DNA from: Dehalococcoidia bacterium | Lineage (GTDB): Bacteria; Chloroflexota; Dehalococcoidia; Bin125 | Reading direction: 5' to 3' | Assembly: GCA_022826965.1 (NCBI GenBank) | Contig: JAJDTU010000005.1 | Span: 558,001-622,000, forward strand | DNA length: 64,000 nucleotides | In this document: positions 1-9,427 of the stretch, one piece after another | Layout of the letters: every line of letters starts with the position of its first letter | How positions within the stretch are numbered: the first letter of the stretch is position 1 | Made by a program: the position numbers and the translations under genes | Notes under the pieces: model-generated | What the model was told of the DNA's origin: nothing | Databases searched by the model: none | Seen by the model: only the letters and a program-made list of their open reading frames with translations

Positions 1-281
1 GCGCGGACGAGCAAGGCGTCGACATCGCAGTCCTTGCGGATGTCGACCAGTTCGAGCACGTTTCCGCTGGTCTCGCCCTTGGTCCAGTACTCCTGCCGGC
101 TGCGGCTCCAGAACGTGACCAGCCGCTTCTCCAGCGTCATCCGCAGCGAGCGCTCGTTCATGTAGCCGAGCATCAGGATCTCGCCGGTCGCGTCGTCCTG
201 GACGATCGCGGGAATCAGGCCGTTGTCTTCGTACTTGAGCTCGGGCACGGCGAACTCGGTCGGGTCAGAGGACGTCGTCAT
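1..281 (-). CDS. hisI: Phosphoribosyl-AMP cyclohydrolase, 3' end cut by window edge
   Basis: Opens the ring of phosphoribosyl-AMP in histidine biosynthesis, in the cytoplasm. Translating the minus strand from the ATG at 281 gives about 93 residues with the family signature: [12 protein letters not shown] near the start, then [19 protein letters not shown] and a CDVDALLVR segment holding one of the zinc-binding cysteines. The C-terminus, including any HisE fusion, lies beyond position 1. The start codon overlaps the 3' end of hisF by 17 nt, so the two are probably translated together as the last genes of the his cluster. Confidence 0.93.
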   Translation of the reverse strand, partial: MTTSSDPTEFAVPELKYEDNGLIPAIVQDDATGEILMLGYMNERSLRMTLEKRLVTFWSRSRQEYWTKGETSGNVLELVDIRKDCDVDALLVR

Positions 282-1050
282 AGTCCGCCTGTTCCATTCG
301 CATGGGGATGCCGGCGGCTCGCATCTGCCGCTTGACATCCATGATCGGGTGAGTGCCGAAGTGGAAGATCGAGGCGGCCAGGACGGCGTCGGCGTTGCCC
401 TCGGCGATCGCGTCGATCATGTGCTGCGCGTTGCCCGCTCCGCCTGAGGCGATTACGGGCACGCCGACCGCGTCGGAGACGGCCCGGGTGAGCGGGATGT
501 CGTAGCCGTCCTGGTGGCCGTCGGTGTTCATTGAGGTCAGCATGATCTCGCCCGCGCCGCGCTCGACCACTTCTCTGGCCCACTCGACCGCGTCGATCCC
601 GGTCGGGCGGCGGCCGCCGTGCGTGTAGACCTGCATCGAACCGTCGGACTCGGTGCGCGCGTCGATCGCGACCACGATGCACTGCGAACCGAATCGCTGC
701 GCGCCCTCGGAGATCAGCGCCGGGCGCTCCACGGCGGCGGTGTTGATCGTGATCTTGTCGGCGCCCGACTCGAGCATCAGCATCATGTCATCGTCGGAGC
801 GTAGTCCGCCGCCGACGGTGAAGGGAATAAAGACGCGGTCGGCGGTGCGGCGCACCATATCGACCACCGTATTGCGATCCTCGTGCGAGGCGGTGATGTC
901 GAGGAAAACGAGCTCGTCGATGCCTTCGTGGTCGTAGAGCGTCGCCAGCTCGACCGGGTCGCCGGCGTCGCGCAGCTCGACGAACGAGATGCCCTTGACC
1001 ACCCGGCCGTTGTCGACATCGAAGCAGCCGATGATTCGCTTGGTCAACAT
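265..1050 (-). CDS. hisF: Imidazole glycerol phosphate synthase, cyclase subunit
   Basis: HisF is the (beta/alpha)8-barrel that uses ammonia from HisH to convert PRFAR into imidazole glycerol phosphate and AICAR. The 261-residue product has the usual length. It carries the two catalytic aspartates in their expected places, D11 in IGCFDVDNG and D130 in VVAIDAR, plus phosphate-binding glycine loops (FTVGGGLRS and VIASGGAGN). It sits between hisA (32 nt upstream) and hisI (17 nt overlap), in the order hisH-hisA-hisF-hisI. Identification is secure. Confidence 0.97.
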   Translation of the reverse strand: MLTKRIIGCFDVDNGRVVKGISFVELRDAGDPVELATLYDHEGIDELVFLDITASHEDRNTVVDMVRRTADRVFIPFTVGGGLRSDDDMMLMLESGADKITINTAAVERPALISEGAQRFGSQCIVVAIDARTESDGSMQVYTHGGRRPTGIDAVEWAREVVERGAGEIMLTSMNTDGHQDGYDIPLTRAVSDAVGVPVIASGGAGNAQHMIDAIAEGNADAVLAASIFHFGTHPIMDVKRQMRAAGIPMRMEQADYDDVL

Positions 1051-1082
1051 GTTTGGCTCAGCATGACTGGCTCAGCATCTGG

Positions 1083-1841
1083 TCAGCAGGTCCGCTCGCG
1101 CATGCCCGCTTCGGCCGCGGCAAACGCGTCCGACAGGCTCAATCGTCCGTCGTACAGCGCGCGCCCGAGTACGACGCCGGCCGCGCCATTGGCGGCCAGG
1201 CGGCGGATCTGCATCGCATGCGCGATCCCGCCGGCCGCGATCACCGGCGAGTGGGCCATACCGGCAACGCGTGCGAACTCGGTCTCGTCGTGTCCGCCGA
1301 GCATGCCGTCCGACGCGATATCGGTGTAGATGAAGCGGCGCACGCCGAAATCTTCGAGCTGCGCAATCAGGGCCGCGGCCGGCAGTTCCGATTCCTCGGT
1401 CCAGCCATTGAGCGCCACGAGGCCGCCCCGGGCGTCGACCGAGACGGTCAGGCTCGGTCCACAGATCTCGACCGCGCGCCGCAGGAAGTCGCGATCGGTG
1501 ACGGCTGCCGTGCCGATGATAATCCGCGCGACGCCGGCGTCCAGGTAGCGGCGGACGGTGTCGAGCGTACGAATTCCGCCGCCGACCTGCAGCGCTGTCC
1601 CCAGCGCGGCGATCTGTTCGACGAACTCGGCGTTCGCCGCCCGGCCTTCACGCGCCCCGTCGAGATCGATCACGTGGAGCATCTCCGCGCCCTCGTCGAT
1701 CCAGCGCTGCGCCGGCGCGGTCGGATCGTCGTCAAACACCGTTTCGCGCTCGTAGTCGCCCTGCACCAGCCGCACGCAACGCCCGCCGCGGATATCGATC
1801 GCGGGCAGGACATCGATCATGTTGGGCGCTGAAGCAGTCAT
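1083..1841 (-). CDS. hisA: ProFAR isomerase
   Basis: HisA performs the Amadori rearrangement of ProFAR to PRFAR, the step before HisF/HisH. The 252-residue barrel has the catalytic Asp in PAIDIRGG (about residue 16), the second Asp in YTDIASDGML, and phosphate loops QVGGGIRT and IAAGGIAH. Its ATG overlaps the hisH stop by 4 nt, which indicates translational coupling. In some high-GC bacteria the homolog PriA also does the TrpF reaction. Nothing visible here decides whether this protein is bifunctional. Confidence 0.95.
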   Translation of the reverse strand: MTASAPNMIDVLPAIDIRGGRCVRLVQGDYERETVFDDDPTAPAQRWIDEGAEMLHVIDLDGAREGRAANAEFVEQIAALGTALQVGGGIRTLDTVRRYLDAGVARIIIGTAAVTDRDFLRRAVEICGPSLTVSVDARGGLVALNGWTEESELPAAALIAQLEDFGVRRFIYTDIASDGMLGGHDETEFARVAGMAHSPVIAAGGIAHAMQIRRLAANGAAGVVLGRALYDGRLSLSDAFAAAEAGMRERTC

Positions 1842-2476
1842 GCGCAGGCGTGTTCGCGCAGGAAGTTGCCGTAAATGCGGAGTCCGTAGGCGCCGCTCTT
1901 CTCGGGGTGGAACTGCGTCGCCGCGAGTCGGCCGCGCTCGACGGCGGCGGTCACGTCGGTCCCGTACTCGGCCACCGCGACCACCTCAGCGGGCTCGGCC
2001 ATGTCGCAGTAGTAGGAGTGGACGAAGTAGAAATGGGAGCCGTCGGGGATGCCCTCGAACAGCGGCGTCCGACGACGCAATGCAACCTGATTCCAGCCCA
2101 TGTGCGGGATCTTGCGGCCCGCCGGCAGCCGCACGACGCGGCCCTGGAGCACGTCCAGGCAGGCGTGCTCCCCGCCCTCCTCGGACACCGTCATCAGTGC
2201 CTGCAAGCCCATGCAGACGCCCAGGAACGGGCGATCGGCGGCGATGTACTCGCGGATCGGCTCGACCAGCGCCCGCTCGCGCAGGTTGCGCATCGTGTCG
2301 GCCGCCGCGCCGACGCCCGGCAGGATGACCACGTCGGCCTCGTCCAGCGCCGCCGGCTCGGACGCCACCTCCGGCCGCGCCCCGACCCGTTCAACCGCTC
2401 GCACCACGGAGCGCAGGTTGCCCGCGCCGTAGTCGAGGATGATGACGTCAAGATCGGCCAGCAGAGGATCGCTCAC
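1838..2476 (-). CDS. hisH: Imidazole glycerol phosphate synthase, glutaminase subunit
   Basis: HisH is a class I glutamine amidotransferase that hydrolyses glutamine and passes ammonia to HisF. The 212-residue protein shows the catalytic triad: nucleophile Cys in FLGVCMGLQ, and His and Glu in TQFHPEKSG. An oxyanion-type loop PGVGA lies near residue 55. The likely start is a GTG at 2476. It is the first gene of the his cluster seen here and is divergent from ligA, with about 50 bp between start codons, so both promoters must lie in or near that short gap. Confidence 0.95.
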   Translation of the reverse strand: MSDPLLADLDVIILDYGAGNLRSVVRAVERVGARPEVASEPAALDEADVVILPGVGAAADTMRNLRERALVEPIREYIAADRPFLGVCMGLQALMTVSEEGGEHACLDVLQGRVVRLPAGRKIPHMGWNQVALRRRTPLFEGIPDGSHFYFVHSYYCDMAEPAEVVAVAEYGTDVTAAVERGRLAATQFHPEKSGAYGLRIYGNFLREHACA

Positions 2477-2529
2477 GCGCTGAGCGTATCAGCAGAATCG
2501 GCGGCCTCGGCGTTCGTATAGTGAACTCG

Positions 2530-4692
2530 ATGTCAACCCCGTCAAGCACCGGCGACGCCGAGATCATCGCCGCGCGCGACCGCGTCGAGCTGCTGCGCGC
2601 CGAGATCCTGCGTCACAATCACCTCTACCACGTGCTCGACACGCCCGAGATCTCGGACCCGGAATACGACGATCTCTTCCGCGAGCTCAAGCGCCTGGAG
2701 ACCGACTTCCCCGAGCTCGTCGCGGCCGACAGCCCCACCCAGACCGTGGGCGCGCCGCCGGGACGAACTTTCGCCGTTGTCGAGCATCGGCTGCGGATGC
2801 TCTCGCTGGGCAACGCCTTCAACGCCGACGAGCTGCGCGCCTGGAACCAGCGCGCCGCCGACCTGCTCGACCGCGAGGAATGGACCTTCGTCAGCGAACC
2901 CAAGATCGACGGGCTGGCCATCGCGCTGGTCTACGAGCGCGGACGGCTCGTCCAGGCGGCGACGCGGGGCGACGGCCGCGCAGGCGAGGACGTGACCGCC
3001 AACCTGCGCGCGATCGACGCGGTGCCCAACGAACTCTCCGGCAGCCCGCCGCCGCTCTTCGAGGTCCGCGGCGAGATCTTCATGCCCAAGGTGGGCTTCG
3101 ACGCCATGAACGCGGAGATCGCGGCCGAGAATGACCGCCGCCGCGAAGAAGGCCGCGCCGCGCTCACGCTCTACGCCAACCCGCGCAACGCCGCCGCCGG
3201 CTCCGTGCGTCAGAAGGATGCGTCGGTTACGGCGACTCGCCCGCTCAGCATCGGCATCTATCAGCTCGGCTGGTGCGACGACGCTGCCACGCCCGACACG
3301 CACTGGGAAACGCTCGGCTGGCTCTCTGAGTTCGGCCTGCCGACAACCCCTGAAGCGGCGCATCACGCGGACATCGACGACGCCCTCGCTGCCTGCGAAC
3401 GCTGGACCCAGCGCCGCGACTCGCAGGCCTTCGAGATGGACGGCGTCGTCGTCAAGGTCGACGACCTGGGCCTGCAGGCCGACCTGGGCATCGTCGGACG
3501 CGAGCCGCGCTGGGCGGTCGCCTGGAAGTTCCCGCCGCAGGAGGCCTCGACCGTCGTCGAGCAAATCCTGGTCAACGTCGGACGCACAGGCAGCATCAAC
3601 CCCTACGCGCGGCTGCGCCCCGTGCGCGTTGGCGGCGTCCAGGTAACCAACGCCACCCTGCACAACCTCGACGACATCCGCCGCAAGGACATCCGCGAGG
3701 GCGACACCGTCGTCATCCGCCGCGCCGGCGAGGTGATTCCGCAGGTCGTCCGACCGGTGCTCGAGCGACGAGCCGAAGACTCCGTCGAATGGAAGATGCC
3801 CGACACCTGCCCGGCCTGTGACGCAGAGACGGTGCGTAACACCGACGACGCGATGCACTACTGCTCGAATCGGTCTTGCCCGGCCATCGTGCAACGGGCG
3901 CTCGAACACTTCGCCGGCCGCGGCGCGATGGACATTCGCGGACTGGGCGAAAAGATGATCAGACTGCTGCTGCACGAGGGCGTGATTCGCGACGCTGCCG
4001 ACATCTATTCGATCCCGAAGCGTCTGGAGGAACTGGCGAGAGTTCCCGGGCTGGGCCAGGTCAAGAAGCGCAAGGGCGAGGACCACTACGAGGTCGGCGA
4101 CCGCCTCCGCAACCTGGCTGCCGCGATCGAACGCTCGAAGTCGCGCGGCCTCGCCTACCTGCTGGTCGGGCTGGGCATCCGACACGTCGGCGGCGAGAAC
4201 GCCTCTCTCCTGGCCGACGAGTTCGGCTCGCTCAACGTCATCCTGCTCGCGCCGGCCGAAGATCTCGCCGCCGTCGACGGGGTCGGGCCGATCATCGCCG
4301 AGAGCATCGTCGACTGGGCGCTCGACGGCGAGAACTGGTCGCTCGTGCATCGGCTGCAGGCCGCGGGCGTCGAGGACGAGATCCAGCGCAGCGAGGAAGA
4401 ACCGGCGGAGACACCGCTCGAGGGTCTGCGCTTCGTCCTCACCGGACGCTTCGCCGCCATGACCCGGCCGCAGGCCGAGGCGCAGCTCAAGTCCCTGGGC
4501 GCGGCCGTCGGCTCCTCGGTCAGCAAGAACACTTCTGCCCTGTTCGCCGGAGAGGCGGCCGGCTCCAAGCGCACGAAAGCGGAGTCGCTCGGTCTGCCGA
4601 TCTGGGATGAGGACCGCCTGATCGTTGCCCTGGACGATCCGGCCACACTGCTGACCTGGTTGACGGAAGCGGAACCTTCGGACGTCAATTGA
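2530..4692 (+). CDS. ligA: NAD-dependent DNA ligase
   Basis: Seals nicks in duplex DNA using NAD+. Reading from ATG 2530 gives 720 residues; an in-frame GTG at 2521 would add three. Order of domains: Ia domain (HNHLYHVLD, YDDLFREL); adenylation domain with the AMP-accepting lysine in EPKIDGLA (about residue 125); OB fold; a four-cysteine zinc finger (CPAC...CSNRSC, about residues 420-445); helix-hairpin-helix motifs; and a C-terminal BRCT domain (LEGLRFVLTGRF). A tatagt hexamer at 2516-2521 ends 8 nt before this ATG. If it is the -10 box, the mRNA would be leaderless. Confidence 0.97.
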   Translation: MSTPSSTGDAEIIAARDRVELLRAEILRHNHLYHVLDTPEISDPEYDDLFRELKRLETDFPELVAADSPTQTVGAPPGRTFAVVEHRLRMLSLGNAFNADELRAWNQRAADLLDREEWTFVSEPKIDGLAIALVYERGRLVQAATRGDGRAGEDVTANLRAIDAVPNELSGSPPPLFEVRGEIFMPKVGFDAMNAEIAAENDRRREEGRAALTLYANPRNAAAGSVRQKDASVTATRPLSIGIYQLGWCDDAATPDTHWETLGWLSEFGLPTTPEAAHHADIDDALAACERWTQRRDSQAFEMDGVVVKVDDLGLQADLGIVGREPRWAVAWKFPPQEASTVVEQILVNVGRTGSINPYARLRPVRVGGVQVTNATLHNLDDIRRKDIREGDTVVIRRAGEVIPQVVRPVLERRAEDSVEWKMPDTCPACDAETVRNTDDAMHYCSNRSCPAIVQRALEHFAGRGAMDIRGLGEKMIRLLLHEGVIRDAADIYSIPKRLEELARVPGLGQVKKRKGEDHYEVGDRLRNLAAAIERSKSRGLAYLLVGLGIRHVGGENASLLADEFGSLNVILLAPAEDLAAVDGVGPIIAESIVDWALDGENWSLVHRLQAAGVEDEIQRSEEEPAETPLEGLRFVLTGRFAAMTRPQAEAQLKSLGAAVGSSVSKNTSALFAGEAAGSKRTKAESLGLPIWDEDRLIVALDDPATLLTWLTEAEPSDVN

Positions 4693-4828
4693 CGTTCAAC
4701 TGGTACAGAGATCGAGGGGTTAACGGCTACGCTGGTCAGGGCCGACTCGGCGTGGTCGTGCGTGCGTATCGTTGATGAGCGGCCTCGAACGTTCGGCCGG
4801 TCTCCGGGCCGAAAACTGAGGAGTCCCG

Positions 4829-5887
4829 ATGGCCTGGTCTCCCTTTGGCTGGCTGGCCCGACGATTCTCGCCCGATGTCGGGATCGATCTGGGCACCGCC
4901 AATACCCTCGTCTCCGTACGCGGACGCGGGATCGTCGTCAACGAGCCCTCGGTCGTCGCGATCAATCGGATCGACAACTCCGTCCTCGCGATCGGCAAGC
5001 AGGCCAAGACCATGGTCGGGCGCACGCCGGCCCACATCGTCGCCACGCGGCCGCTGCGCGACGGCGTGATCTCCGACTTCGATGTCACGTCGCGCATGCT
5101 GAATCACTTCATTCACGAGGCGCTGCAGCGCAGCGGCATCGGCATCGGACGGCCGCGCGTCATGGTTGGTATTCCCGGGGGCGCGACCGAGGTCGAAAAA
5201 CGCGCGATCTTCGAAGCCACCCGTTCCGCCGGCGCCCGCGAGGTACATCTGATCGAGGAGCCGATGGCGGCTGCGATCGGCGCCGGTCTGCCGATCTTCG
5301 AATCGACCGGCAGCATCGTCGTCGATATCGGCGGCGGCACGACCGAGGTCGCCGTTTGTTCGATGGGCGGCATGGTCGTCAGCACCTCGACCCGCGTCGC
5401 CGGTGACGAGATCGACCAGGCGATCATTACGTACGCCCGCCAGGTGCACAACATCCAGATCGGCGAAGCCTCGGCTGAGAAAATCAAGATCGCCGGCGCA
5501 TCGGCATTTCCTCTCGAAGAGGAGCGCGACGTGGTCATCAGCGGTCGCGACCTCTCGACCTCGATGCCGAAGACTGTCGCAGTGACCACGGTTGAACTGC
5601 GCGACGCGATCTCCAGCGCCGTCTCCTCGATCATGGAGGCGGTGCTCAGGACGATGGAGATTACCCCGGCCGAGCTGATCCCCGACATCATGCAGCAGGG
5701 CATCGCCCTGGCCGGAGGCGGCGCCTACCTGCCCGGCCTCGACCGGCGGATGTCGCAGGAGACCAAGTTCCCGGTCTACAAGGCCGACTCCCCGCTGACC
5801 TGCGTCGTGCGCGGCTGCACCGAGGCGCTGACCGAGACCCGCGCGCTGGCCTCCGCGGACGGTCAGGTCCTGGCCGGACGCCGCTGA
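4829..5887 (+). CDS. mreB: Rod-shape-determining actin homolog MreB
   Basis: MreB forms membrane-bound actin-like filaments that guide lateral wall synthesis. The 352-residue protein has the actin phosphate-1 loop GIDLGTANT near the N-terminus, the phosphate-2 motif VVDIGGGTTEVAV, and the adenosine-loop segment GIALAGGGAYLPGL. A Shine-Dalgarno sequence (gaggag) precedes ATG 4829. It leads the block mreB-mreC-mreD-PBP2-rodA, the standard elongasome gene order, which implies a rod-shaped or elongating cell. Confidence 0.97.
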   Translation: MAWSPFGWLARRFSPDVGIDLGTANTLVSVRGRGIVVNEPSVVAINRIDNSVLAIGKQAKTMVGRTPAHIVATRPLRDGVISDFDVTSRMLNHFIHEALQRSGIGIGRPRVMVGIPGGATEVEKRAIFEATRSAGAREVHLIEEPMAAAIGAGLPIFESTGSIVVDIGGGTTEVAVCSMGGMVVSTSTRVAGDEIDQAIITYARQVHNIQIGEASAEKIKIAGASAFPLEEERDVVISGRDLSTSMPKTVAVTTVELRDAISSAVSSIMEAVLRTMEITPAELIPDIMQQGIALAGGGAYLPGLDRRMSQETKFPVYKADSPLTCVVRGCTEALTETRALASADGQVLAGRR

Positions 5888-5915
5888 GACGGGGACGGAC
5901 GATTGGCGGGTTAAC

Positions 5916-6791
5916 GTGCCTCTGATCGGCGCACTCCTTCGACTAATAGGCGCGCGGGCACGATGGCTGATTGCCATTGCGGCGCTGGTCGCTGTGCTGA
6001 CCCTGCTCGGTCTCGTCGGCTGGGCGGCGACGATCGAGGACACTGCCGCAACCGCGCTGAACCCCGTCCAGCGAGCTTTCCGCCAGGCGGGCGAGCCGAT
6101 CTCCAACTTGCTCAACGACCTTGACGACTTCGGCCGCCTGAACACCGAGAATCGCGCGCTGCGCTATCGCATCGAACAACTCGAGTCCGAGAATGCCCGG
6201 CTGCGCGAGGTCCAGAAACAGGTCACAGCGCGACAGGCGTTGCTCGAGGTCCAGGCCGAGACCGATGCGGTCACCATCGTGGCCAACGTCTCGACGCGGG
6301 ACTTGACCGGCCTGCGCACGATCATCGGCATCGATCGCGGCTCCAACGACGGACTGCGCGCCGGCCTGCCGGTGCTCGCCGCCGGGGGCACGCTGATTGG
6401 CCAGGTCATCGATGTCCGACCGCACACCGCCTTTGTCCGGCTGATCACCGATCCCGACAGCGCCGTCCGCGTCCTCCATCAACCGTCGCGTAGCGAGGTC
6501 GTCGCCACCGGCGACACGCTCGGCAACATCGAAGTCCGCATTCCCTGGACGTCCGAGGTTGAGCTTGGCCACCTCTTCGTCACCTCCGGTCTCGACGGCG
6601 AGCTGCCCCAGGGGATCCCGGTCGGACGCGTCTCGGCCGCCGAGGGAACGGTGCAGGACGCCTTCCGGCACGTCGTGCTCGAGCCGATCGCTCCGCTCGA
6701 TCAACTGGAGCAGGTGCTGGTTCAGCTCACGATCCCACCGCCTGATCTGCAAATCCTCGATCCCCAGGATGCGGACAGCGAGGGGGGATAG
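5916..6791 (+). CDS. mreC: Rod-shape-determining protein MreC
   Basis: MreC is a bitopic membrane protein that couples MreB to PBP2. The 291-residue product has one N-terminal membrane segment (about residues 15-35, WLIAIAALVAVLTLLGLVGW). A coiled coil follows, containing ENRALRYRIEQLESEN, and then the double beta-barrel domain typical of MreC (ISTRD-like VSTRDLTGLRTIIGIDRGSNDGL). GTG at 5916 is the start; it lies 28 nt after mreB. Assignment rests on this architecture and on its place between mreB and mreD. Confidence 0.93.
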   Translation: MPLIGALLRLIGARARWLIAIAALVAVLTLLGLVGWAATIEDTAATALNPVQRAFRQAGEPISNLLNDLDDFGRLNTENRALRYRIEQLESENARLREVQKQVTARQALLEVQAETDAVTIVANVSTRDLTGLRTIIGIDRGSNDGLRAGLPVLAAGGTLIGQVIDVRPHTAFVRLITDPDSAVRVLHQPSRSEVVATGDTLGNIEVRIPWTSEVELGHLFVTSGLDGELPQGIPVGRVSAAEGTVQDAFRHVVLEPIAPLDQLEQVLVQLTIPPPDLQILDPQDADSEGG

Positions 6792-6794
6792 AGC

Positions 6795-7337
6795 ATGAGC
6801 GCAATCCGCTGGCCGCTGCTGCTCCTCGGACTGTTTGTACTGGTCGTCTTCCAGACATCGGCCAGCCCGTCATTCCCGATCTTCGGTGTCGGTCCTCAGG
6901 TGGTGCTCGTGGTCCTCTGCTGCTGGGCGATGGTCCGCCCGCCTGTTGAGACCCTGGTGTTGGTCCCGCTGGCCGGGATTGGACTCGGCCTGCTCGCCTT
7001 CCAGGGCATGCCCGAGTCGGTCGCCGCCCTCGCGCCGATCGGTTTCGCCGCCCTCAGCCGACAACTCCGGCGAGAGGCGCAGGGGCCGTCGCCGCTCGCG
7101 CTGGAATGGGCTGCCACCATCGTGCTCGTCGGCATCGCCTCGATCCTGCACTTCACGGCCCATGCGATCGCGGTTGAACTCACCACGACCGGCGTCAACT
7201 GGCTGGCCGCCCTGCGCACCGTGATGCTGGGCGGCATGCTGGGGAACATGATCCTCGGCGCCGTCGTCTATTGGTTTGTACGCATCCCCACCTCTGTCGC
7301 CGGCCCATCGCCGGCGCCATCCCGATCGGCCGGCTGA
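6795..7337 (+). CDS. mreD: Rod-shape-determining membrane protein MreD
   Basis: A 180-residue, very hydrophobic protein with about five membrane helices and few charged loops, as in MreD. It begins 3 nt after mreC and is followed 2 nt later by the PBP2 gene. MreD sequences are poorly conserved, so the call depends mainly on hydropathy, size and the fixed mreC-mreD-PBP2 order. Confidence 0.85.
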   Translation: MSAIRWPLLLLGLFVLVVFQTSASPSFPIFGVGPQVVLVVLCCWAMVRPPVETLVLVPLAGIGLGLLAFQGMPESVAALAPIGFAALSRQLRREAQGPSPLALEWAATIVLVGIASILHFTAHAIAVELTTTGVNWLAALRTVMLGGMLGNMILGAVVYWFVRIPTSVAGPSPAPSRSAG

Positions 7338-7339
7338 CA

Positions 7340-9427
7340 GTGCAACGGCGACCGCGCAAGGGCCAGTCCGAGGGTGTCGCCCACGAGTACTCCCAGCACC
7401 TCGCGCACCGAGAAGGGTTCCCCGTGCGGGCCAAAGTCTGGATCCTGGCCGGCTTCATCCTGCTGCTCTTCGGCATCCTGGTTGTCCAACTCGTCCGCCT
7501 CCAGATCCTGCGCCACGACGAGTTTGTCGCCCGCGCCGTCAGCAACCGGGTCAGGACCATCGACATCGCGCCCTCGCGCGGTCTGATCTATGACCGCGAC
7601 GGCAACCTGTTGGTCGAGAACTCGCCGGCCTACCAGATCACCCTCGTGTCGGCCGATATACCCGACGAGGAGGTCTCGTCCATCGCCCACGAACTGGCCG
7701 AGATGTTCGACGTCAGCGCCTGGGACGTGGAGCAACGAATCTGGGACCGAAAGTACTCCAACGATCCATTCCTGCCCCTGCTCATCGCCGAGGATCCGAC
7801 GCCAGCGCAAGTGATCGACGTGACCTCACGCCGTTCGGCGCTTCCCGGCGTTCGCGTCGAGACCGTCTCGATCCGCCGCTACGAGCAGGGGCGGCTGCTC
7901 GGGCACATTCTCGGCTACGTGGGCAAGATCACCGCCGAAGAGTATGAAGAGCTGTCCGACGCGCGCTACCTCTACAGCGATCAAATCGGACGTGCCGGAG
8001 TCGAAGCGGCCTACGAGCGCCAACTCCGGGGCAGCGCCGGACGGCAACTCGTCGAGGTCGACGCGGTCGGAAACGTCCTGCGCGCGCTGGACACTCGTCC
8101 GCCCACCCCCGGACTGAGCGCCGTCCTGACCATCGACATCGAGTTGCAACAGCGGATCGAGGACATCCTCCTCGAGCATCAGGGCGCATCGCTGTTCGCT
8201 TCCGCCGTAGTACTCGATGTCCACTCCGGCGAGGTGCTCGCGATGGTCTCGGTGCCCAACTACGACGTGAACATCTATGAGGAGGTCACGACGGAGGAGT
8301 ACCAGGAACTGTTGCACGATCCGGGTCAGCCGCTCACCAATCAGGCCATCCAGGCCCAGTTCCCTCCCGGTTCAATCTTCAAGATCGTCACCGCCGTCGC
8401 CGGTCTGGCCGAAGGAGCGATCACGCCGGAGACCGAGATCTACTCGCCCGGCGTGCTCGAGGTCCACAACGAACTCTCGCCCGGCATCATCTACCGCTTC
8501 GGCGACACCACCCAGGGCGTCTACAACATTCGCACCGCTCTGGCCGAGTCATCGAACGTGTTCTTTTACTACGTCGCCGGCGGTGATCCGTACCGCAATC
8601 CGGAAAACCCGCCCCGGCATCCAGCCGAGCAGGAACGCCTCGACGACCTCGCCGATCAGGGCGTCGTCGCCGGCGATGTCGAGTTCGTCGGCGCCGGCAA
8701 CGAAGCCGTGGCCCGCTGGGCCAGGGAGTTGGGCTTTGACACCCCGACCGGCATTGACCTCGTTGGCGAGGCCGCCGGGCTGATCACCTCGGCCGAACAG
8801 AAGCTGGAAGCATTCGGCGAGGAGTGGCGAGACGGCGACACGTACAACATGGCCATCGGCCAGGGGTTCACCACCGTCACCGTGCTGCAGATGGCTGTCG
8901 CCGTCGCTGCGATCGCCAATGGCGGGACGGTCTACGAGCCAAGAGTTGTGCGCGAGTTGATCGACAGCAACGGCAACGTCGTGCAACCCTGGCAGCCGAT
9001 CATTCGCCATCAGATCGATGTCGACCCGGAGATTCTGCGCATCGTCCGCGAGGGCATGGCGCTCTGCACGCTGGCCGGAACCTGCCACGACGCACTCGTC
9101 GTCATGCCCGAGATGCTCGTCGGCGGCAAGACCGGCACCGCCGAGTACAACCAGACCGGCACGGCGATATCAGGCGAGGAGGAGGGGCCGACCCACGGCT
9201 GGTTCATCGCGTTCGCTCCGTTCGACAACCCCGAGGTCGCGGTCGCCGTCTTCTTCGAGTTCTCCGCCGGATACCTCGCGGCCGGGGCGGCCGGTGAGAT
9301 CCTCCGAGCCTGGGCCGAGACCAGCGGCGCGCTCTCGACGGCGATCCCGCCACCATATGCCAGAGTGGCCCTGACAGAGGACGAAGACCAACGCCTGTAC
9401 GAAGCGATTCGAGCGAGGTCGCGCTGA
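7340..9427 (+). CDS. mrdA: Penicillin-binding protein 2 (elongasome transpeptidase)
   Basis: Class B PBP that crosslinks peptidoglycan with the glycosyltransferase RodA during elongation. An upstream ATG at 7271 is open, but it would overlap mreD by 67 nt. GTG at 7340, 2 nt after mreD, is preferred and gives 695 residues. A single membrane helix (about residues 30-52) is followed by the dimerisation domain (SRGLIYDRDG) and the transpeptidase domain with all three motifs: SxxK in PPGSIFKIV, SxN in ESSNVFFYY, and KTG in VGGKTGTAEY. Its stop codon overlaps the rodA ATG by one base. Confidence 0.95.
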   Translation: MQRRPRKGQSEGVAHEYSQHLAHREGFPVRAKVWILAGFILLLFGILVVQLVRLQILRHDEFVARAVSNRVRTIDIAPSRGLIYDRDGNLLVENSPAYQITLVSADIPDEEVSSIAHELAEMFDVSAWDVEQRIWDRKYSNDPFLPLLIAEDPTPAQVIDVTSRRSALPGVRVETVSIRRYEQGRLLGHILGYVGKITAEEYEELSDARYLYSDQIGRAGVEAAYERQLRGSAGRQLVEVDAVGNVLRALDTRPPTPGLSAVLTIDIELQQRIEDILLEHQGASLFASAVVLDVHSGEVLAMVSVPNYDVNIYEEVTTEEYQELLHDPGQPLTNQAIQAQFPPGSIFKIVTAVAGLAEGAITPETEIYSPGVLEVHNELSPGIIYRFGDTTQGVYNIRTALAESSNVFFYYVAGGDPYRNPENPPRHPAEQERLDDLADQGVVAGDVEFVGAGNEAVARWARELGFDTPTGIDLVGEAAGLITSAEQKLEAFGEEWRDGDTYNMAIGQGFTTVTVLQMAVAVAAIANGGTVYEPRVVRELIDSNGNVVQPWQPIIRHQIDVDPEILRIVREGMALCTLAGTCHDALVVMPEMLVGGKTGTAEYNQTGTAISGEEEGPTHGWFIAFAPFDNPEVAVAVFFEFSAGYLAAGAAGEILRAWAETSGALSTAIPPPYARVALTEDEDQRLYEAIRARSR

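Noticed and set aside
2542-4350. Long open frame antisense to ligA
   Set aside because: A shadow caused by high GC and codon bias. ligA on the other strand is certain, and the antisense product has no family features.
7271-7339. Upstream ATG start for PBP2
   Set aside because: Would overlap mreD by 67 nt with no ribosome-binding site. The GTG at 7340 fits the tight spacing of the operon.
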